Assembly: GCA_012934845.2 (NCBI GenBank)
Contig: WNNJ02000876.1
Span: forward strand, 1-64,000
From: Pomphorhynchus laevis
Taxonomy: Eukaryota > Acanthocephala > Palaeacanthocephala > Echinorhynchida > Pomphorhynchidae
DNA: 64,000 nucleotides
Direction: 5' to 3'
How positions within the stretch are numbered: position 1 is the first letter of the stretch; each line of letters begins with the position of its first letter. Position numbers and translations under genes: made by a program. The notes under the pieces are model-generated. The model searched no databases, was not told the DNA's origin, and saw only the letters and a program-made list of their open reading frames with translations. Of this stretch, positions 54,551-64,000 are shown in pieces.

Positions 54551-54814
54551 ATGCAAGGCGAAGATGATTATTGGTCCGACGAAAAAGAAATCGCGCTGCT
54601 GGAATATCTCATTAAAGTTAACTTAATGTACCTTGGTAAGCACTTCAGCTTAATACAGTTGCAATCCGCATTATCAAATGAAGGAGAAAAACAAATTCCG
54701 TTGTCAGTAATCGAGCAGAAGCTAAGCGAGCTTTACGATTTAGATCTGTTGTTCGCTCGAGTTCCCTTAAAACGGACCGAATTTAAATTACCTGACGATT
54801 TTGGTTCTTCATAA
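54551..54814 (+). CDS. MRGBP: MRGBP/EAF7-like subunit of the NuA4/TIP60 complex
   Basis: The product is 87 residues. Family knowledge: MRGBP (Eaf7 in yeast) binds MRG-domain proteins and is part of the NuA4/TIP60 histone acetyltransferase in the nucleus. Visible match: an acidic N-terminus and W-S-D-E-K-E-I-A-L-L (W-SPEVE in human), GKHFSLIQLQ (NRHFHMICI in human), IPLSVIEQKLSELYDLDLL (VPSKVIWDHLSTMYDMQAL in human), and FKLPDDF (FVLPEEI in human). The whole Eaf7 domain is present, but the charged C-terminal tail of about 100 residues found in vertebrates is missing. There is no intron. AATAAA lies at about 54905. Confidence 0.85.
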   Translation: MQGEDDYWSDEKEIALLEYLIKVNLMYLGKHFSLIQLQSALSNEGEKQIPLSVIEQKLSELYDLDLLFARVPLKRTEFKLPDDFGSS

Positions 54815-54899
54815 ACTAGAAATGTATCCTTAATAGTGTATGTAAGTGAAAACAGACGGCATATACCGATGAAGACGTCTAAATTGAATATTTGTTTGT

Positions 54900-55318
54900 C
54901 TATGAATAAATAAAATATTGTAGATTTTTTAATTTCACCTTCTAATTTGAATAATTAATATTTTGATTGCGTGCACATCTTATTCCTAATTTTCGTTTAG
55001 TTAAATTCTTAGACAAAACTATTAGTCATCATTACTCATTGGCAATATGCTATTCATAATGTTACATTCATTCTGCTTACAATTCAATGCTTAGTAATCA
55101 TATAAGCCCGACGTGAAAGAATGACGAATGCCGTTTCGTCATCATTATGACTCATCAGTGCCAGAGTCCCTTACATAAGGATTTTCCTAACCTGATGTAA
55201 ATGTTAAACGCAAGCCAGTTGATTTCCAGAAACCATGACGATATAATAATATCTATTAATTATATAATAATATATAATATATTAAATATATAGTAATATA
55301 TTTTAATATAATATATTA
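54900..55318. other. Spacer after MRGBP, no gene seen
   Basis: It begins with overlapping AATAAA motifs at 54905-54914, the likely MRGBP polyadenylation signal. The rest is AT-rich, with a TA-rich run at 55240-55320. Confidence 0.5.
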
Positions 55319-56221
55319 CTGAAGAAAATAAGTTAATAATAAATCAAAAACTATTAGAAAAAGAACATTTTTTGGATTAAAACGATTTATTTCATATAAC
55401 TATTAGGATGTTATTTATTATTACCTGAATTATTTGAATTAAAATAAGTTTTTTCTCTTAAAACGTTTAGTCCGATAAAAAGTTTGGTTTAAGTTAACTA
55501 AACTAGCTGACGACACAACAAAATTGGAAGCACACAGTTAAGTTTTAATGATTTTAATTTTAGATCTTTTAAATGTAACAGAAAAAATTGTATAGTTTGT
55601 GATGTTATAAATAATAGTAATTGTATCGTAAGTATTACGACAAACAAATGTTTTTCATTAAATATTAATAATAATTGTAACTGCAATACCGCAGGTGTAG
55701 TGTATCTTATACAATGTACATGTGGATTGCAATATATAGGAAAAACATATCAAATGTTAAAAACTAGGTTTAGGCAACACATATATAATATACAGCATAA
55801 TAGTCAAACTATATTTCATAAACATATGAGATTAATAGGACATGATATTAAAAACTGTAAATTATTTATTTTAGAACATATTATCGAAGAAAACATTTCA
55901 ATATTAAATCAAAAACTATTAGAAAAAGAAGATTTTTGGATTAAAACGCTTAATTCCATGTACCCATTAGGATTGAATGACGTGGTACAAGGAATTGGCA
56001 GAAGTAGTATAATACATAATAAACAACTATATTATAATAATCCGGTTAAACGCAAACCAAGAAGTCATGGTGATAAAAGGAATAGGAAAAATAGAGTTAA
56101 AAATATTAAAAAAGATATGTATATAAATGAACAATTAGAAATATTAAAACAACTTTTAAGTGATAATAAGCTAAAAGATCTTTATGTAAATATAAGAAGT
56201 CTTTCTATATTATTTGTATAA
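55319..56221 (+). mobile_element. Penelope-like element remnant, GIY-YIG end
   Basis: The element keeps only the region after the RT. 55319-55413 is a displaced copy of 55882-55982 (the LLEKE.F..IKTL segment of the nuclease). From about 55540 a frame runs to 56221 with the Cys-rich linker and the GIY-YIG domain. No terminal repeats were found. Confidence 0.7.
55540..56221 (+). pseudogene. GIY-YIG endonuclease domain with Cys-rich linker and basic tail
   Basis: The frame is open from about 55540 without an ATG before 55700. The linker shows FKCNRKNCIVC and further Cys residues, as between RT and nuclease in Penelope-like elements. The nuclease has VVYLIQCTCGLQYIGKTYQ (GVY/YIG equivalents), a conserved R-x4-H, and an E in LLEKEDFWIKTL. 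A C-terminal extension of about 80 residues is strongly basic (KRKPRSHGDKRNRKNR). Without an RT it cannot be a full element protein. Confidence 0.65.
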
Positions 56222-56762
56222 TAAATCAAGGATTAATAAGATTAATATTATTTGTTCAATTTAATATTATTAAACAGTCAAAGTGCGGCCTTCTGCACCT
56301 GTTGGAAAAATTGCAAAAGCTAGTTGGCGATTTCACTACCTCCTTCAATTTTTAAACGACAAATTTAACTTGATATTATTTTTAATTTAAGGATTAAATT
56401 ATAAAAATTTTTATTTACAAATTTAATAATTACAAAAATAATTATTTTGTCTAATCATTTAAAATAATCAAATTGTTTAATTAAACAATTAATTAATTAA
56501 AATTCATTAATTAATGAATATTTAGGAAATTCTTCAACTTAGCGATTTGCTGAAATGTAAAAGACATATTCCTTAAAGTAGTTAAGGTATTATAAATTCC
56601 TATTCTTTCTACCACTGATAATTCGATATTAACTAAATGTTGGTAATTAAAATATTTAAATTAAAAGTTTTAAAATGTAAATTCAAAGTAAATTTAAATT
56701 ATATTAAATAATAACTAAATTAATAATTATTATTAATAATTATAATTAATAATTAATGAACC
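56222..56762. other. Very AT-rich spacer, no gene seen
   Basis: Low-complexity AATTAAT runs; nothing is recognised apart from a short GC-richer patch at 56280-56350. Confidence 0.5.
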
Positions 56763-56934
56763 CATTTGCGGGTAACCATTAAAATGTATCTACATTATTT
56801 TTTGTTTTATAAAAATTTATTAAAAAAATTAAAAATTAAAAATTATTAAATTATAATTATTATTAATAATAATTTTTTAAAAGTAAATTGTTATTATTAA
56901 TACAGTAAGTTTATCCGCAAATAGGCCCGTACAT
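56763..56934. mobile_element. MITE-like element with short inverted ends
   Basis: The left end CCCATTTGCGGGTAACC and the right end, read in reverse as GGCCTATTTGCGGATAAAC, are inverted relatives about 170 bases apart. The inside is AT-rich and non-coding. The left end motif also occurs at about 11088. The class is not known. Confidence 0.45.
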
Positions 56935-57866
56935 TATAATTAATATAATGGTTGATATTATAATAATTTAATTTATTTATTCAAATTTGAAGTATTAATT
57001 CAATATTTAAAATGTACAAAATTTTATACAATTTTGTAAAAAAATATAAATTTGCATATAAATTTCGACGATTTTTATTCAGCATTTGACTTTATTAGTA
57101 CACAGGAGTTGAAGTAAAATAACAGATCTTTAATATAACAGATATTTTAAATTTAATTGTTTTAATTTAATGATAACAATTTAAATACTCTCTCAAGAAC
57201 AAAAATGAAAGCCAGTATGAGTTTCTGCACAGACCAACGCAGCAAGACTCAACAGATATATCGTATCTAAAGAGCAACTACGCCGGTAAGCGGTTGGTAA
57301 ATCCGCTTACAACTGATAATGCACATGTGCGACAATGTCACGAGAAAAATAAATGGACTGCTGATTTCGGACAATGCATTTGCAACTAATCTCACAACAA
57401 ATACGAGGCAGTTGATCGGATCGAGATTATAAAATAGTCTACGTGATTTGCTCTTTTTTAATTTTTGATGTTTACATCAAATATATTAAATTTATAGTAA
57501 ATATGAACATTTGATTTTTTATTGAAGAGGACGTTAAGCGGCGATGGCTTTGAAGAAGGTCGGAAAAACTATTTTTTTTGCAGTTCCTTGATATGGTAAA
57601 TTTTTAATCTACCACTTAAAATAATTAAATTAATTAAAACAAAGCAACATAAAGTAAGAAAGAAAAGCATAAGTTGATTTTTATTCGCAAATATCTATTA
57701 TACACGCACTAATCATTGGTACTGTCTCTGAGAGACACAGGTACATTGACTGTTGGTATTATTAAAAATATGCAAAATTAACAAAGACATAATAGCATCG
57801 AGGTTCACAATTGCAATACACACTTAACAATAATATATGTAATTCATGTTGATTGATTAAAGATGT
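56935..57866. other. Spacer downstream of the cyclin gene, with an unassigned GC-richer patch
   Basis: 57205-57425 is GC-richer and has open frames of about 60 codons on the plus strand, none recognised. The cyclin 3' UTR and polyadenylation site must lie in the right part. A TAAGCGG/CCGCTTA hairpin is at about 57287-57308. Confidence 0.35.
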
Positions 57867-57980
57867 TTATGAAACCGCTTTTAACGAGACAAGCTCCAAA
57901 AGACGGCTACGAATTGATTCCTCCTGTGTACATTGACTGATAGATAAAAGACGTTGGGCACTGTACTTATCAAATACGCT
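57867..57980 (-). CDS. B-type cyclin, last exon
   Basis: The minus-strand sequence after acceptor TTTTGCAG (57981) encodes 37 residues and a stop. It opens SVFDKYSAQRLLSIS, equivalent to the VKNKYASSKLLKIS helix near the C-terminus of cyclin B. Phase 0, matching the previous exon. Confidence 0.85.
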   Translation of the reverse strand, partial: SVFDKYSAQRLLSISQCTQEESIRSRLLELVSLKAVS

Positions 57981-58386
57981 CTGCAAAACAAGTACTTTAT
58001 AAATGCAACAATTAATAAAAAATAGATAAATATAAAATATAATAAATGATATATAATTAAGATTGAAAGTTGCTTGTAAATATTTAATTTTTAAAATCCA
58101 TTTTTCTTTATTAAATTTTATGATCAAAAATAGAAAATTTTTAATATTTTGCTAATTTCTGTTAGAATAAGACTGTTTCATCATCAGACTATAGTTGGCG
58201 AAATATTAAAATTAAAAACTTTCCTTTTTTTGTATCTTGCTCCCAAAATTCAATATTGAAAGTTGCAATCAAATTTACTAAAAATATTTAATTAGATATA
58301 AATAGTTAATTAGAAATAGTTAATATAAATATACAAATATGTAAATATAATATGTAAATATAAATAGTTAATATATGAATAGTTAA

Positions 58387-58620
58387 TTGGCATCTGACAT
58401 TTGGACGGTAGGCGAATTGAGTATTGTTGCAGCTTGGCAGAGACAGAATAACGACGTTGGCTATGGATTCAGTATAGCTGCCCTTTGTGGACGACATTCC
58501 TGTGAGCGCTGTCAATCACCGACAAGTTGTGACTTCCCTTCCAGAATTGGAAGCTCCGACAAAACGACGGAACATGCGGATATTATACCGGACATCTCCA
58601 TGGAACGTCTCGGTGAATAG
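58387..58620 (+). other. Unassigned coding-like island in the cyclin intron
   Basis: A 77-codon plus frame without ATG (ASDIWTVGELSIVAAW, CGRHSCERCQSPTSC) and an overlapping second frame are both open in sequence distinctly richer in GC than the flanks. Not recognised; may be a fragment of a mobile element. The following 58630-58690 resembles Rep-1. Confidence 0.3.
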
Positions 58621-59122
58621 CGGACGGGATAAATTTTTAATAGTATTTTGTTGTTTTTTATTTTGTCTAATTATTTAAATGATTTTGAATAGTTAATTGT
58701 TAAAAATGACATTAAATATTTAACCAATTATTAACCGATGATTAGATTAACATTACCAGATCAGCGCACTCTAGCTTCATTGTGTTCACCATTTAAACAA
58801 AATAATTTTAGCCCATGAAAGCGATAGTAATTCTTTTGACCATAATTATATTGAAATGAAATATTCCATTATTATTGTGGCACCAACGCAATAAATAGCC
58901 GGCGGCATCATAATAGTATATTTGGATATATATAATATTTAAAATATTATATATATTTATTATATATAATATAACATATATATTTTTATATATATTATAT
59001 ATTATATTTTCATATATTATTAAATATATAATATAATTTATATAGTTATTATGACATCAAGTTATTATTGGTGTTATTATATATGATATAATAAGTTATT
59101 TAGTTATGAATAACATGGCTAG

Positions 59123-59437
59123 TTTAAATATTGAACATCACTGTGGTATTTAAGAGATCGAAGAAATCAGATTGGCAATAAAAGGCCTCAATTGATAGCT
59201 AATTTAATTACATATTGGCAAACATATTTAAATATTGAACATCACTGTAGTATTTAAGAGATCGAGGAAAATCAGATGGGCAATGAAAGGCCTAAATTGA
59301 TAGCAAATTTAATTACATATTGGCAAACATATTTAAATATTTAGCATTAATGTGGTATTTAAGAGATCGAGGAAAATCAGATGGATAATGAAAGGTCTCA
59401 ATTGATAGCTAATTTAATTACATATTGGCAAACACAT
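59123..59437. repeat. 104-base minisatellite, three units
   Basis: Units start at 59123, 59227 and 59332 with TTTAAATATT and share TTTAAGAGATCGA and ACATATTGGCAAACA. Each differs from the next at several sites. Confidence 0.9.
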
Positions 59438-60281
59438 TTCAACTAAAATCAACTGCCTAAAACGGTAAAATAAAGTAAAATTTATAATTTACTATCACTT
59501 TAGACCATTAGATACATTGTAATGGCATTGGATCTGTAGAAAAATGGGTATGTCGAATGTAAGAAATCATGGTAGCAAAAATGGATATCAGGAAAAATGT
59601 CACAACTAAAAATGTACAGTGAATATGTATAGCGAACATCAAATACCGATAACTTTAATTTTAAAAGAAGCATTTCAAGATTGCAGTGCGTTTAAATAGG
59701 TCCAAGTAATGCTGCTTGTATAGGCATTGTACCTACAAATAGGGTCAATGTGTTTATTCATTCTGTGGATTGTGTGGTATATAAGCGTTATCCTAATTTT
59801 CAATTAGTTAAATTTAAAAATTTTGAAACTTTGATTTGTAAAATTAACAATTAATTTTAAAAAATCATTAGGTATTTAATAAGAAACCATTAAAAAGCCG
59901 ACATTAATAACTTGTTTCTATAAAATAATTTTGGTAGATATAATTAGGTGATACTCGAATTATCATGAATTTATACGTGAATAAAGGAGAATAGTATCAT
60001 GAATATGTAGATATTTTAGTACTTATATTTCTGAACAAAATTTTTTATTTTTGAATAACTTTTTTAATTAAACGTTATCAAATGCAAAATTTCCCGAATG
60101 CAGATTAACGAAAATGAAGTATGCGATTTAAGCAATTTATCAATGCATCATAAATGTAAAATCAATTACGATTATGGATAAATTTAATATATTTAATACC
60201 AAACAAAACTTTTTTTGTTATATTTGAACATAATTTCGTTCATATTTAAAATTTTAAGGCATTTAAGCTTTTTGTTTTTAC

Positions 60282-60386
60282 CTTATAAGCTTTGCGATCA
60301 TGGTTAATGCACATTTTTGCAAATCGTCGAGCCCCCTTTGAAACCGATTCTTCATTGTATGTAGAATGGAAAGCGAGACATTTATT
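60282..60386 (-). CDS. B-type cyclin, penultimate exon
   Basis: 35 codons between acceptor AATTTTTAG and donor AAG|GTAAAA, both phase 0. The product (LAFHSTYNEESVSKGARRFAK) aligns with the YTGYTEEELLPVARRMAK region of cyclin B. No ORF of this size would be noticed alone; the splice sites and the fit to both neighbours support it. Confidence 0.85.
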
Positions 60387-61900
60387 CTAAAAATTGAATT
60401 TTAGTTCAATAACCGAATCTTGCACAAATAAGGGCAACTGCATGACAGCATAATGCTATGATATGGTAAAACCTTTTAAGTAAACATTATTTAACAAGTG
60501 TTGACTCAAAATAAAGTTGTTAAAATAAAATATATTTGTTGTCTACAAATAAAATAATTAATCTACAACCGTATACATCAAACTCTCTCAAAGTATAGAA
60601 TCTGGATAAGAACCTTTATTTTACATTGACGATAGACCCAATTTTTAATTTAGATACGAAACAAATTTAACTTTGTTATAATGAAGATTTAGCTTTTAAA
60701 AGAAAGCTTTTGGCTCTTATCTTTCAGTATTGTTAATCTATTATTTAATTTAATGTCTATAATTATTTAATAATGATAGCGATCATCTAATATTTAATTA
60801 TTAACAGTTAATTAAAAAAAGATAAAACAAGATTTGAATTGCTTAATTCAACGTACAACTGACGGTTTCTTTCATTGCTGAAACATTAAAGCTTATCGTG
60901 ATGTATATTGAAGTTTGATATTTTGTATTTTTCACGTAGCATCAATTAACCATTAAGTTTGAATACATTTTAATGATAAAACACTGTTTTATCTTTGTAT
61001 ATGCATGCGATATATTCACAAAGAACATACCAATATATTTGAAAGGCACCAGTAGTTTAACAAATACTATTTGCTATAATATTTTAAATTTGGTATGTCA
61101 GTGAAACCATGACAACAAGACAAATTTCTTCAGATACGTTAATTATTTTAAAATAATTAATTAATAATTATTTTAGTTATTAAAATATAAATTGGTATAT
61201 ATATACCAATCTGAAAGATTCAGATTTAGCTGCCAACCGAAAAGGGAAAGCTTTTCAAACACGTTTTACCTTTAACTTTTTTCAACAAAATATTTACTAA
61301 AACCTATTTTCGTATTTTTTTTTCTTTTTTCAAAGAATCATTTACCAAACACTTTTCGATATTTTTATAGAGAATATCCATAATAGCGACTTGTGGCATT
61401 TATACACATGGAGAAAATGTTAACCGTTTATATTTTAAAATTTTCTCTTTAATTTAGATACAAAACCAATTGGTTGATTAACAGTTATTACTGGTAATCG
61501 ATCAATTGTTTTTGCTTTAGATGACGCAAGATGACGTCATTAACAGTAGATCACGATACAGAATTGAAGTATAATCCATAAAATGTGATTATATATAATA
61601 TTATATAGTATACATTCTTATGTTTTATGCTTATCGTTTGTTAATAAGAACAAATTAAGAACCAAATATTAAGAAACAAATTACCAGAACCAATATTATC
61701 TAGTACATGTGAACATAATGCGATTTATATGCAGTTTCTGTTTTAATGTCATCTGGCTAATTTACCTGCAAAAATGGAGCACGTAATTATATTTTTGTGG
61801 TTTAAAATCATATTACAACCTACAAGAGTTATAATAACTCACGAATATCAATAACTCACAAATATCAATATCATTTATAAATTAAATTTAAAGCACTTAC
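60387..61900 (-). other. Cyclin intron of 1.5 kb
   Basis: AT-rich, no other gene or named repeat seen. Donor GTAAGT at 61900 and acceptor AG at 60387-60388 bound it. Confidence 0.7.
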
Positions 61901-62044
61901 CCACGTATCTGGTTTTTCGTAAATAAATCGTACAGTATACAAAGCACAAGCTGCAGTGTATGATGGTAGCCAGTGAACCATGGTACGATTAAAAAATGCT
62001 AACTCAAGCAGGAACTTGGCGAAACAATGTGTTTTGCTTGTCAT
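61901..62044 (-). CDS. B-type cyclin, exon for the start of the C-terminal cyclin fold
   Basis: 48 codons between acceptor TTTTTTCAAAACTAG and donor TGG|GTAAGT. The product THCFAKFLLELAFFNRTMVHW and LPSYTAACALY matches cyclin B helix 1-3 of the second fold (HTLAKYLMELTLVDYDMVH, PSQIAAAAYCL). Together the three exons give 120 residues of a mitotic cyclin, which by family knowledge activates CDK1. The sequence is quite diverged (Ala-Phe-Phe-Asn in place of LxDY). The first fold, with MRAILVDWL, was not found up to 64000, so the gene runs off the right edge. Confidence 0.85.
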
Positions 62045-63349
62045 CTAGTTTTGAAAAAAGAGCACAGCTTCAGTATGACTTAAAATATATGACTTAAAGT
62101 ATTTTTTCAAAATTTTTATTAGTTCAAAAAAATATCTGGTACGGATGATGCATATATTAATGATCGGAACGTGTGGATCGTTCAGTTTTAAATCAGATTT
62201 AAGCTGCGTATAACATAACAGATATTTCACGGACATTAGTATTAATTATATTACTCTCCATTTTAATGTTTAACGAAATAATAAAATCGTTTATTGCTTG
62301 AAATAATGATGTATGAAAATTGAACAAGTAGCCGATGCATTTAAATGTTTAACGAAATAATAAAACCGTTTGTTGCTTGAAGTGGCCGGTATAAAACAGT
62401 ATTTTTGTTTTAATTTACTTATTTTCGAGAAGTATCTACAGAAGCATTTATCTTCTTGTGTGGTTGTATCATAACTTATTTTATTAAGTTAGTTCATTTA
62501 ATTTAAAAGAACGACTGCTTAACGAGCCCTTAAAATGAAATTTACCATTTTAAATATATCAAGCTAATATATTTTGCAGTTTTGACTGGCGTACTTAAAC
62601 AACTTTGGTAAGTAGATTATTGGTTTAGATCATCTAATAAAAATATTTACAGATTACATTGATACAATACTTATCTTAAAAATATGTATCTGACAAATAG
62701 AAAAGAATTGAAAAAATAAAAAAAAAGAAAAATAGTATTTTTTCTGATGATGCAAATATAAACCAGCGAAATATTAAAAATTAAAAGTTTTTTTTTGATT
62801 TTAATTTTAAAATTCAAATAAAAAAATGGATCATCAAAATCAAATATTTACAATATAAAAAGATTTCAAGTTGACAAACATTTTGCAAATCTTATGGCTT
62901 GCTAATAGTGTTGTTAAGATCAAAATCAACTTTGAATATTTACAAACTATTGCAAATTTTTCGTCGAAATATTACTATTTTTCGTTAGATCAGAAAATTT
63001 AGGCAAGAGGTTTATTCGAAAATAATTTAATTTTAATTAAGCTATGTCAAATAATTAATAATTAATAGATAATTTATTTTATTTATTTTAAGCTTTTAAA
63101 ACTTTTTGTGAAAACTTAATTTTTAAAATCTGTTTCTTCTTTATTTGAAAATGCAAGCTTCTTTGAAAAAGAAGCTTTTGACAAATAAGTATTTTAACAA
63201 ACCAAATTATCAATGAGCTAATACCAAAACGCTTATGAAAATAAAAGAACTGCTAAAACAATCTTTCACTCCAATGTGCTCAAATTCTGTTAAAGCACAT
63301 GCAGATACAAAATTCATCTAATCCGTGTTAGCAAAAACAAGAGTTTAAA
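62045..63349 (-). other. Probable cyclin intron, no exon recognised
   Basis: AT-rich. 62740-62830 resembles 58160-58230 (shared GCGAAATATTAAAAATTAAAA). No segment for the first cyclin fold could be read on the minus strand. Confidence 0.5.
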
Positions 63350-64000
63350 TCTAAGCTATAAAGTGTAATCAATTCGTCGAATCATTCGTGCGATCACAAA
63401 GTCGGATCCTGCACAATGACCTCAACTTTTCACCTTCGCCACTTCCGCCGGCAGATGAAACCTTGCTTAATAGGGGTGTTATGATAACCGACGCTTCTAG
63501 GATCTCAACCGACGACGACATGCCAAAAAACCCGACTCTTCCTCCACAACCCTCACACGCCTCCTAACATTGTTCGGTTTGTGGGCGGGTTATTTCCATC
63601 ACTAAGCTCGGTCTTATAAAGGTACACAGACCAATACAGTCGCGATGCCAGGATCTACTGTCCTGCCAACGAAAACGGCTGTCTTGATCAGCGTCAGTTG
63701 CGCCGACGAACTTTTCGCCCCCGAAGAGTAAGCGTCTTGAGAATAACACCTTATTTTAAACGTCCGGCCATACGTCTACTGAGACTCAAGTTGACGAGGT
63801 GAGTGAGTAATAAAGCAAATGGTCCATCCTTCACAAACTATGTCAATTCAAAATCTTAACTTTTCGATGCATTCCGTGGAACCTTCGGAGCAGATCAGCT
63901 CGAATAATGTCCACTCTTCTTGCAGATGTACTGCATTGCCAATCAACAGTATCCTGGACACTCCTTATCGGCTTTGCCAAGATTGCCTTCATTAAGCAAG
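63350..64000 (+). mobile_element. Possible Fam-4-like LINE 5' end, runs off the right edge
   Basis: GC-rich island in AT-rich surroundings with TATAAAGG at 63615-63622. ATG at 63906 starts ATGTCCACTCTTCTTG, like ATGTCTACTTCTTCACG at 13351. An adjacent frame reads SSCRCTALPIN and RLCQDCLH, comparable with RCCSCNSKS and RTCVDCYAQ of Fam-4 ORF1. A GAG|GTGAGTGAG site at about 63799 looks like a splice donor, so a host exon cannot be excluded. Confidence 0.35.

Larger units (their letters stand above)
57981..60281 (-). other. Cyclin intron of 2.3 kb with repeats
   Basis: It holds a GC-richer plus-strand island (58387-58620), a TATA-rich run (58920-59060) and a 104-base tandem repeat (59123-59437). 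Donor GTAAAA at 60281 and acceptor TTTTGCAG at 57981 bound it. Confidence 0.75.

Noticed and set aside
57287-57330. tRNA gene or tRNA-derived SINE
   Set aside because: The TAAGCGG/CCGCTTA hairpin is present but no A box, B box or cloverleaf could be drawn.
57205-57425. Integrase-like or host exon
   Set aside because: Open frames of about 60 codons in GC-richer DNA, but no motif is strong enough to assign.
62572-62610. Plus-strand mini-exon between TTTTGCAG and GGTAAGTAG
   Set aside because: It has splice-like ends but only 28 bases, no partner exons and lies within an intron of a minus-strand gene.
63280-63350. Cyclin first-fold exon on the minus strand
   Set aside because: An open frame of 36 codons exists but none of the cyclin-box landmarks is present.

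Overview
The window is nuclear DNA from a multicellular animal, probably an invertebrate with an AT-rich, retroelement-laden genome. Three host genes support this. The first is a complete RING1-type Polycomb E3 ligase on one open exon (36556-37455, +). The second is a compact MRGBP/EAF7-like subunit of the NuA4/TIP60 acetyltransferase (54551-54814, +). The third is the C-terminal half of a B-type cyclin, spliced over three phase-0 exons with GT-AG introns (62044-61901, 60386-60282, 57980-57867, -). No rRNA, tRNA, CRISPR array or bacterial-style operon was seen. The species cannot be named from the sequence.

Most of the rest is dead or dying retroelements. I sort the non-LTR elements into families by sequence likeness. 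Fam-1 is CR1/Jockey-like, with copies at 1-2150, 26738-27290 and 41578-45676. Fam-2 has an ORF1 with zinc knuckles, with copies at about 5990-8132, 17600-21246, 28560-31000 and 32783-33175. Fam-3 (21441-25690) carries an unbroken 994-residue ORF2. Fam-4 lies at 13330-16830, with pieces at 21252-21440, 45725-46334 and perhaps 63350-64000. Fam-5 has pieces at 2385-10098, 25816-26580 and 39955-41265. RTE-like fragments lie at 48806-49770 and 51960-53960. There are also Penelope-like pieces with GIY-YIG nucleases (11236-12409, 55319-56221), two LTR-retroelement fossils (2813-8249 and about 49900-51480), and a short structured repeat family present in at least six copies.

Layout: 0-10 kb is a Fam-1 copy beside a four-layer nest, in which a Fam-5 LINE was split by a Ty3/gypsy element, itself hit by a Fam-2 LINE, and was split again by an RT-tail repeat. 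10-33 kb is almost continuous LINE debris. 33-39 kb is AT-rich and holds RING1. 39-46 kb carries palindromes, tandem arrays and the most complete Fam-1 copy. 46-54 kb is RTE-like and LTR debris. 54-64 kb holds MRGBP, a Penelope-like piece and the cyclin gene, whose introns contain a 104-base minisatellite.

The most interesting signals are these: a conserved 3'-terminal hairpin shared by diverged LINE families; a four-cysteine module shared by the ORF1 proteins of four LINE families; a 5' module swap between two near-identical Fam-1 copies; a frame break shared by two Fam-1 copies at the same C-run; and a dispersed repeat with a covarying hairpin and a possible pseudoknot.
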